Of a DNA stretch of 64,000 nucleotides, positions 56,105 to 64,000 are shown in pieces. The position numbers were made by a program, and so were the translations under genes. Origin of the DNA: Notospermus geniculatus (taxonomy: Eukaryota > Nemertea > Pilidiophora > Heteronemertea > Lineidae). Each line of letters starts with the position of its first letter. Within the stretch, counting starts at the first letter, position 1. The DNA is taken from the NCBI GenBank assembly GCA_002633025.1, contig NMRB01000012.1, forward strand, positions 461,114 through 525,113, given 5' to 3'. The notes below the pieces were generated by a model. That model made no database searches. It was not told the origin of the DNA and was given only the letters and a program-made list of their open reading frames with translations.

Positions 56105-58536
56105 ATGGCATTATCGGCAAATGAAGTGGCGAGCATTTGCGTCGAACCAGACGAATCGACGAAGGTAGCCCTACGTTTTAAGTAGGCCTAGCCCTGAACC
56201 CGCTGATAACCCATTACACTCCATTTGACAGGCCGGGCGGGGGCGGGGGGGGGGCTGTTAATATCCCGTTTCGGACACAACCTCCCAGTCGGGAGATGCA
56301 AAATCCCAATCGGGAGGTGACCTCCCGATGCGGCAAAAGTTCCTGACTGCACACGATCCCCGGATGGGATGATGGGTCGGCCTAAATTGTGCCCTAAATT
56401 CGGACAAACTTTTCTGGGCCGGATTGGCCTAGCTGGGCCTAGGCCTATGCCTAGGCAATAAGCTAGAGGCTAGTAGGGCTAGGGTAGGCGTAGGCCTAGG
56501 CCCTATCTCTGTCTGAGGAGAGGACACAGGAGGTCCCTCAGGACCACGAGGACCCAGGTTTGATCATGATCTATCGAAGTGACTGGTGGTGGTCGGACCA
56601 CAGGCGGCCCAAGCTTTGTCACAAAATAGGGTAGGGGCCTAGGCCTAAAATGTGTTAGGGGTAGTAATATAATTATATAATTATAGGCCTAGTAGGACTA
56701 CCGGTACTACCGGTACCCCTAACATGCATTTTACCCTATTTTGTGACAAAGCTTGGGCCGCCTGTGGTCAGACTCACTCTCTCTCTGGCGCGGCGGTAGG
56801 CTACTCCACTCTTCTCTAGTCATGCTAGTAGGCCTAGACATGCTAGACAGTACTCGCTCGGCGCCAACAGCAGTGTAGGTTTCCTCCGGTTTGGTTAGTA
56901 CTATTTGTACATGTTGTATTGAAGATGTTCCTTTTCTTCATTTCTCTTTTCAGGATTTCATATTCCAACAGACAATGTTTCGAGTGAAAGACCCAAGGAA
57001 ATCCTTAGACTTCTACACTCGTATTCTCGGAATGAGGTGAGCTGGTATGGTTTAGCCTAGAGGGTGGTGAAAATATTGCCCTTTCTTTTGAGATGGTGCC
57101 CTGTTTTAAAAAATGGAGGCTGAATTTGCTAGAAGGGTTTCCTGAAGGAACAAACATGAGCGATCTCTGACCCCCTGGTGGTCTCCTTTCACCAAATTGA
57201 TGGAGGTCTAACAATAGCCTTGATAATGGCAAGTGTTGCTTGCCACACAGGCCTGACATTAAGTTACACTTACCAGTACTTCTGTTTCATTCGGTTAGCT
57301 TATTTCCTTTTTAGGTTGTTGAAGCAGTTGGATTTTCCAGGCATGAAGTTCTCTCTCTATTTCATGGGCTTTGTAAATGCAAAGGACATCCCTGCTGCTG
57401 AAGATGAACGTGTGAAGTGGTTGTTCCAACAGCCAGCAATCATTGGAATTGACACAGTAAGGGAATGTCTTGTGGAAATTAGTAAACATAACCATAACAT
57501 TATCAATGAGTTCTTCTTACACATTGTGCCTGCTGCAGTATCAAGGCTAAAATGGTGCTGTGTGCTGAGACAGGTAAACAACTCCTTGAGGTGCACTTGC
57601 AAAGCTATCTTTTAATAATAACACTACTGTGAGAGCCAGTAAGATGATGTAACTTTGCTACACACTGGAAGTTATTACTAACTTTTCGTTGTCTCCTCCA
57701 GCAACTGGGGCACTGAGACGGATGATAATTGCAAGTACCACAGTGGTAACTCGGATCCCAGAGGATTTGGTATGTCTCATTCATCAGATCTTTCTCATTT
57801 AATTCATTTGGGAACCAGAAAAAAATGTCTGCTGAGAACTCAGTGAGTTAAAGCCACCAGATGCTAAAGATAGGGATGTTATGGTCGAATTGTGATAGCT
57901 GTCAGAATAACTGAAATAGCCAAGTGCAGTCATGTGCATTTTAAAGTTTGTCCTGTTTTTAGGTCACATTGGAATACGCGTCCAAGATGTTTACAAATCT
58001 TGTGAACGATTTGAGAGTTTAGGAGTGGAATTTGTGAAAAAGCCTGATGATGGTAAGAGCACATTTGATAGGGTGTCCTCACATTCCTGTCATCTTCGAG
58101 AATCTTGACCCCCTTCTGCACTGCATATCCAGATGATTTAAAATTTTCTGTTTTGAATGTCCCTTTCCCTTGACTCTCTTTCTGTAGTACCGGTACTTGG
58201 AAGAAAAAGTGTCCCCAATAGCATAGGGGAACATGTCGCACCTGACTTTCATCAACTACTCACATAATGAGGTTCGCATGGAATCTGGTTAGAGATAGGG
58301 CAAGACAACTTGCATGGGGGACCAGTTTACCTTAAATGATTCTAGCATCTCAGCATAGGGTACACATGTAGAATATTTCATCTGGTGTTAGAATATCAAT
58401 TTGACTACCTAGCATTCATACGGTTCCCTTTCTTGTTTCAGGTAAGATGAAAGGTCTTGCCTTTATTAAGGATCCAGATGGTTACTGGATTGAGATCCTC
58501 AATGAGGATCGCATGGACACAATCATATCGTCATAG
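56105..58536 (+). CDS. GLO1: Glyoxalase I (lactoylglutathione lyase), one-base frameshift in exon 3
   Basis: Converts the hemithioacetal of methylglyoxal and glutathione to S-lactoylglutathione in the cytosol. Exons: 56105-56164, 56954-57036, 57315-57456, 57702-57769, 57963-58052, 58442-58536. Clear family blocks are [90 protein letters not shown] and [16 protein letters not shown]. Zn ligands Gln (QQTM), His (GHIG) and Glu (WIEIL) are present. At the end of exon 3 the frame reads AIIGIDT, where the family has a block ending in ELTH. Removing one G at 57445-57446 restores the Glu zinc ligand and also makes the donor phase fit exon 4. This is an error, a polymorphism or a real lesion. With the G removed the protein is 178 residues, close to human (184). 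Confidence 0.93.
56592..56773. mobile_element. 182-bp MITE in GLO1 intron 1
   Basis: Inverted ends GTC(G/T)GACCACAGGCGGCCCA, then AGCTTTGTCACAAAATAGGG, around an AT-rich centre with TAGGCCTA and TACCGGTA words. Confidence 0.8.
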
Positions 58537-59555
58537 AGGACATCACTGAGATTGAGGTGTGATAATCAGTTCAAACTTGGGCTTTTAGATTGCAATTTGT
58601 AGTGGACATTATCTGACCCTTCCATTTATTAATATAGATTAGTTTTTACTTCTGATATTAAACCCAGTGCCTTTGGTACTGTGGCCATCTCGGGGAATCT
58701 CTCACAATTCAATGGGGCAAAAATACTTATCTATTTTTGATGGAGGTCATTTCTAAAAAGGAATTTGCATGTGAATGCTACCAAAATAACTGTTTTACAG
58801 TAATAAGCAAGAAATGCTCTGGTTGAGGTGTGTTCATATAATTTACTTACCTTAGTTGGAGCATTGACAATGGACTTCCATGATTCATTGCTGAACTCAC
58901 TTGTCCCAGAATGATTGAATATACATGTACATGTAAGATGTGGGCAGTGAGAAGCATATATTTACCTTATTTCATTGTGCTAGTATTTTGGTTTAGTTTT
59001 CCAACTTTGAACAAGATATAGGCCTACCTCTTATTTCCTGAAATATTGATTTGTTGTGGTCATGTGTTACATGCATTGTTTGTTGAGTGTGCAGGTTGGA
59101 TATTTGCAGCTAACTCAATTTGAGTAAGTTTTTTGTTTGAGAGATGCATCCTGGCAATTTGTAACTGCAGTCACATTTACCTTCAAGATGACATAGTTAT
59201 GCAGTGTTTTCCTTTGAACTTCCAAAGTAATTTTATTGACTGTGGCTGCATAAAATGTGCACAGCAGTGCAAATCTCTTGTACTGACATGTTTATATACA
59301 GCAAGAATGTATAAGTGAGCCGTGTATATTTTGGCCTACAATCGCTTTATGTCTTCCTGCATGCAACTTGAGTGCCTTGTGCATTGCTGTTCATTTACAT
59401 TCTTCTGTGACTTAAGGGTTGAACTAGTCATGTATGCCAACATTTCCTGCTATTGGTACTCAAGGACTTGATCACTGGGCCTGTTTTTGCATGATCAGAC
59501 AATAGTGATATCATGTACATGTACATAAATTATGAATTTTTATGCTGCAGTGATG

Positions 59556-59561
59556 AATAAA
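59556..59561 (+). terminator. Candidate polyadenylation signal of GLO1
   Basis: AATAAA about 1 kb after the stop at 58536, repeated in the second copy near 61400. Nearer weak variants may be used instead. Confidence 0.3.
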
Positions 59562-60696
59562 TGAAATATTTACCAATAGAAATGTTTACAAGTTTTCTGT
59601 AATTGAGTACCGGTACACAAGTCCGCTAACTTCAGTAGAATTCATATTTCCATTGTTTACTGTAGGACATATCAGTTGCAATCATTCGACATTGGAGAGC
59701 AGGTGAATGCACAGTTGCTCAAGATATGCACCACAGTTGAGTTGACATTGGCATCTAATCTCACCAAGTTTTCGTCGTGGATGGAAGATACATACGTGAT
59801 CATGGGGATTGTGTCCCTTTCACCCTGGGTGAACACGACGCAATGTCCACGCCACCATGATACATCAGGAAAGTCCATGGCTGGTTCAGGTGTCATGCTG
59901 CAGATGCATGTATTTCTATTTCATTTTGGAGCTTTCGGCATTCCCTGTTATGACAGAGGTTCCACTTACGAAGTGGCAACATCACTCAGTACTCAAAAGA
60001 AAACAGATGTTTGAGAGCAATCTCTCTGTCTTTGAAGTGAATGAATAAGCTGATAAGATATTTTTTGAATTATCAATTTAATGGATCTCCAATGACATAA
60101 TACACGTATGTACATACAATTTTACACATGATTTGTATGAATTTCAATGTTAGTGATTGTCCAGCAGGCACAACTATATGTAGTCAAGAAGAGACATTTG
60201 ATGAAGTCTTTTACAACCTGCTGAAAAAATCATGAAATTCGTGTTCACTCAGGCTTATTCCATACATATTGGCTGGTGAGTACATGAGAAAGATGATCCA
60301 AAATAGATTCATCTATGCTTCAGCTACATGTACACATCCCAACCTCGATACTTGTAATTGGCAGGCTTTTTATCAATGAAGGCAGATAAAAAGGCTTGAC
60401 TATTTCATAATAGACATGGCATCAAAAGGTTCTCTTAGTCCCTGCCCTAGCACAGTTGTTGAGGCTTTGTTTTGTGTCTTGTGCCACACCTGTTAGTGAG
60501 TGAAAAGCTCCCCAAAACAATGTTGGTAAGACTAGGCATTTGTTTTTTCATAATGCTTCGAAGTAGGTTTCCACAACGCATCAAATACCAGATTGCAGAA
60601 GTGGTGAGGTTGGCAGAGGGTGGATGAACAGAGGGGAAGATGTCCACATACCGTACTTTGGATAGTGGCATAATTAAGATGAACACAAAAGTGAAC

Positions 60697-60889
60697 TTAT
60701 TCTCTCCGTTTATGCTTGTGATCTCGAGAACTCCTTGAGTCCTCCGCAGGCCTCTTCTGGGCCTTTTTAGCTTCTGTCAAGAATTTATTCAAACCGAAAG
60801 GATCCTCTTCCTCATCCTGAACAAAGTCAACTGGTCCATCGAGCCGCCGTGTTCGGTCTGTGCCAGCAAATTCTTTGTCGGGAACAAAC
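60697..60889 (-). pseudogene. SNW1: Duplicate of the last SNW1 exon before the gap
   Basis: Same coding content as 62558-62750 (from RFVPDKEFAGTDR to the stop). It is cut off from the other SNW1 exons by the gap and the second copy. Probably an uncollapsed haplotype and not a separate gene. Confidence 0.85.
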
Positions 60890-60892
60890 CTG

Positions 60893-61178
60893 NNNNNNNN
60901 NNNNNNNNNNNNNNNNNNNNNNNNNNNNNNNNNNNNNNNNNNNNNNNNNNNNNNNNNNNNNNNNNNNNNNNNNNNNNNNNNNNNNNNNNNNNNNNNNNNN
61001 NNNNNNNNNNNNNNNNNNNNNNNNNNNNNNNNNNNNNNNNNNNNNNNNNNNNNNNNNNNNNNNNNNNNNNNNNNNNNNNNNNNNNNNNNNNNNNNNNNNN
61101 NNNNNNNNNNNNNNNNNNNNNNNNNNNNNNNNNNNNNNNNNNNNNNNNNNNNNNNNNNNNNNNNNNNNNNNNNNNNNN
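60893..61178. other. Assembly gap (286 N)
   Basis: Run of N lying exactly between two copies of the same sequence. Confidence 0.99.
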
Positions 61179-62753
61179 ATTTTGGCCTACAACCGCTTCA
61201 TGTCTTCCTGCATGCAACTTGAGTGCCTTGTGCATTGCTGTTCATTTACATTCTGTAACTTAAGGGTTGAACTAGTCATGTATGCCAACATTTCCTGCTA
61301 TTGGTACTCAAGGACTTGATCACTGGGCCTGTTTTTGCATGATCAGACAATTAGTGATATCATGTACATGTAAATTATGAAGTTTTATGCTGCAGTGATG
61401 AATAAATGAAATATTTACCGATAGAAATGTTTACAAGTTTTCTGTAATTGAGTACACAAGTCCGCTAACTTCAGTAGAATTCATATTTCCATTGTTTACT
61501 GTAGGACATATCAGTTGCAATCATTCGACATTGGAGAGCAGGTGAATGCACAGTTGCCCAAGACATGCACCACAGTTGACATTAGCATCTAATCTCGCCA
61601 AGTTTTCGTCGTGGGATGGAAGATACATGTCATCGTGGGGATTGTGTCCCTTTCTCCCTGGGTGAACACGACGCAATGTCCACGCCACCATGATACATCA
61701 GGAAAGTCCATGGCTGGTTCAGGTGTCATGCTGCAGATGCACGTATTTCTATTTCATTTTGGAGCTTTCGGCATTCCCTGTTATGACAGAGGTTCCACTT
61801 ATGAAGTGGCAACATCACTCAGTACTCGAAAGAAAACAGATGTTTGACAGCAATCTCTCTGTCTTTGAAGTGAATGAATAAGCTGATAAGATATTTTCCT
61901 GGATGGAGCCATAAAGATATTTTTTGAATCATCAATTTAATGGATCTCCAATGACATAATACACGTATGTACATACAATTTTACACATGATTTGTATGAA
62001 TTTCAGTGTTAGTGATTGTCCAGCAGGCACAACTATATATAGTCAAGAAGAGACATTTGATGAAGTCCTTTTTACAACCTGCTGAAAAAATCATGAAATT
62101 CGTGTTCACTCAGGCTTATTCCATACATATTGGCTGGTGAGTACATGAGAAAGACGATCCAAAATAGATTCATCTATGCTTCAGCTACATGTACACATCC
62201 CAACCTCGATACTTGTAATTGGCAGGCTTTTTATCAATGAAGGCAGATAAAAAGGCTTGACTATTTCATAAAAGACATGGCATCAAAAGGTTCTCTTAGT
62301 CCCTGCCCTAGCACAGTTGTTGAGGCTTTGTTTTGTGTCTTGTGCCACACCTGTTAGTGAGTGAAAAGCTCCCCAAAACAATGTTGGTAAGACTAGACAT
62401 TTGTTTTTTCATAATGCTTCGAAGTAGGTTTCCACAACGCATCAAATACCAGATTGCAGAAGTGGTGAGGTTGGCAGAGGGTGGATGAACAGAGGGGAAG
62501 ATGTCCACATACCGTACTTTGGATAGTGGCATAATTAAGATGAACACAAAAGTGAACTTATTCTCTCCGTTTATGCTTGTGATCTCGAGAACTCCTTGAG
62601 TCCTCCGCAGGCCTCTTCTGGGCCTTTTTAGCTTCTGTCAAGAATTTATTCAAACCGAAAGGATCCTCTTCCTCATCCTGAACAAAGTCAACTGGTCCAT
62701 CGAGCCGCCGTGTTCGGTCTGTGCCAGCAAATTCTTTGTCGGGAACAAACCTG
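61179..62753. repeat. Right copy of the 1.57-kb repeat flanking the N gap
   Basis: Starts at the first base after the gap (ATTTTGGCCTACAACCGC) and continues into the true 3' part of SNW1. It differs from the left copy by scattered substitutions and a short extra segment near 61890-61915. Confidence 0.93.
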
Positions 62754-63994
62754 TAAAAAGAACTGTAAACTTCAGCCACACATTGTATCTGGGGAATCCA
62801 AGATCCACTTGATAAGTCCTGGACGATAAAAAGTCTATTTTTGAAGTATAATTCATTTAACAAAACTTTGTGGGAGGAACCCACAAATCATTTCCTCACC
62901 TGCGCGACTTCATCAATTTGTCAATGTCATCCCCATAAATATCTTTATCAGCTCCCTTTGACGGTCGGTAGATATGACTGGCCATGTCTTTGTCTTTCCT
63001 CCACGGTTGATCGTATACATTATATGCATCCTCACTTCCAAAACCACTATCCATGCCCTGGAATAGAAATGCATGAAAAACTTGTTTTGATTTCACAGCT
63101 GCATAGAAAATACACCCAATCACTGTGGCTGGTGGCTCCTCTTTATCAATCTATATCCAATTCTTCACACATTGATTACTTGTGAAATGCTGAGATTGTG
63201 GATCACTAAGACTTTTGTTGAGTCACAGAGCCCAAAATTCATATTTCCGAATGGGGATATTTTCATTGAGTACACCAGGGGTAATCCTTACCTTGCTCTG
63301 ATTAAATAACCGTTGATCATACTGTGCATCTGACGAAGTTGCCCCAGCATTGGGGAGTCCTAAAGCAATCTTCTCACTGATATCACGGTCTCTGTCTTTC
63401 TGGATTTTTGACCGTCGATCTGCTCCAGCATGGGCAAGATTTCTTTCTCGCTGTCTGTCTTTCTGTCTGTCTCTTCGAAGGTCATCTCTTTCTCGGGCTT
63501 CATCATCCTTATCTGAAAGAACCATTGAGGGGTAACTACAACATTTTTTTCTGTAAAACGTATGGTGAGCTAAGATCCATTTTGATAATGAATGAAAACG
63601 GAACCACCCCGCAGCTGCTGTCAGAGACAACCCCCAACGATTTCACGACAGCACTGAATGGTTACATTGAACTTTGCAAACATGAGTATTACTCAGGTCC
63701 ACAAAATTATCAGTGTGGACATCAAATACAGCAACAAAGCCTACCCTCTCTTCTGATTCCAGCTCTCTCCTCCCTAGCTTTTTGAGCAAGCAATCGAAGC
63801 CCTTCCTCTTTCTTCTCCTTTTCTCGTTGGGCCATTTTCTTTTCCATTTGTGCCCTCATCTCTACAGCTTCCCTGGCTTTTCTGTCAGCGATATAAAGAG
63901 ATTCAGCCAACTTAGCAAAGTTCTCATTGATGTGAACGCCCTGAAGCCCACGGCCATCAGCTGCCAACCTTTTGTCAAGAGGGATGGTATAACC
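62558..63994 (-). CDS. SNW1: SNW domain protein 1 (SKIP), 3' half
   Basis: A nuclear spliceosome component (Prp45/SKIP) that also acts as a transcription coregulator. Exons in transcript order: 63745-63994, 63292-63512, 62900-63057, 62558-62750, all in phase. The sequence follows SNW1 closely: GYTIPLDKRLAADGRGLQGV, NENFAKLAESLYIADRKARE, VEMRAQMEKKMAQREKEKKE, the charged REDKDDEARERDDLRRD region, YDQRLFNQSKGMDSGF, IYRPSKGADKDIYGDDI, RFVPDKEFAGTDR and the basic end HKHKRRE. The SNW core itself and the N-terminus lie beyond position 64000; the last exon seen begins at an acceptor in phase 0 at 63994. The gene is tail to tail with GLO1. Confidence 0.95.
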
Positions 63995-64000
63995 CTGGAA

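Larger units (their letters stand above)
59328..60892. repeat. Left copy of the 1.57-kb repeat flanking the N gap
   Basis: Nearly identical to 61179-62753, with small indels. It ends directly at the gap. It contains GLO1 downstream sequence and the whole last SNW1 exon. Confidence 0.93.

Noticed and set aside
55309-56136. Long minus-strand open frame of 275 codons upstream of and across GLO1 exon 1
   Set aside because: Antisense to a real exon, no family similarity or domain seen, and composition unlike the confirmed proteins. Chance opening in a GC-richer stretch is more likely.

Overview
The window is animal nuclear DNA. Its genes are split into short exons with GT-AG introns. Their products match metazoan families from end to end, and the intergenic space is AT-rich and full of short non-autonomous DNA transposons. 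The gene set and the frequent palindromes TACATGTA, TAGGCCTA and TACCGGTA suggest a marine invertebrate, perhaps a deuterostome. I cannot name the species. Two runs of N (50307-50747 and 60893-61178) show that this is a draft assembly.

Layout, left to right. (1) 1825-16017 (+): the 3' two thirds of a PP2A B56 regulatory subunit gene (PPP2R5 gamma/delta class), with two possible C-termini. (2) 22056-25760 (-): a SIRT2-type NAD-dependent deacylase, all exons except the first. (3) 27846-31623 (-): a complete six-exon phytanoyl-CoA dioxygenase family gene, whose first intron carries a 650-bp inverted-repeat satellite. (4) 34092-36910 (+): a four-exon SLC46-type major facilitator. (5) 38270-40555 (+): a five-exon mitochondrial carrier of the SLC25A45/47/48 group. 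(6) 46980-52773 (-): a complete GALNT7-type polypeptide GalNAc-transferase. A 5'-truncated second copy at 41412-46171 comes from a tandem duplication that also copied the end of the SLC25 gene. (7) 53493-53897 (+): intronless TMEM203, head to head with GALNT7. (8) 56105-58536 (+): glyoxalase I, with one extra base in exon 3. (9) 62558-63994 (-): the 3' half of SNW1/SKIP, tail to tail with glyoxalase I. The space between these two contains an N gap flanked by two copies of the same 1.57-kb sequence.

The genes are housekeeping genes of unrelated pathways (phosphatase targeting, deacylation, 2-oxoglutarate oxidation, two transporters, Golgi O-glycosylation, an ER membrane protein, methylglyoxal detoxification, splicing). 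Nothing suggests that they form one system. All splice phases were checked by hand. Every exon junction listed stays in frame except the single-base shift in glyoxalase I.

The unusual material is in the non-coding DNA. The two copies of the 5-kb duplication act as filled and empty sites, so several transposon insertions can be read with exact target-site duplications: a TTAA element, several TA elements (one nested in another), and a 25-bp hairpin with a 7-bp duplication. Other notable items are a minisatellite that looks derived from a GALNT7 exon boundary, a palindrome array split by a 613-bp element, and two tRNA-like SINE heads. I found no convincing new biological system.
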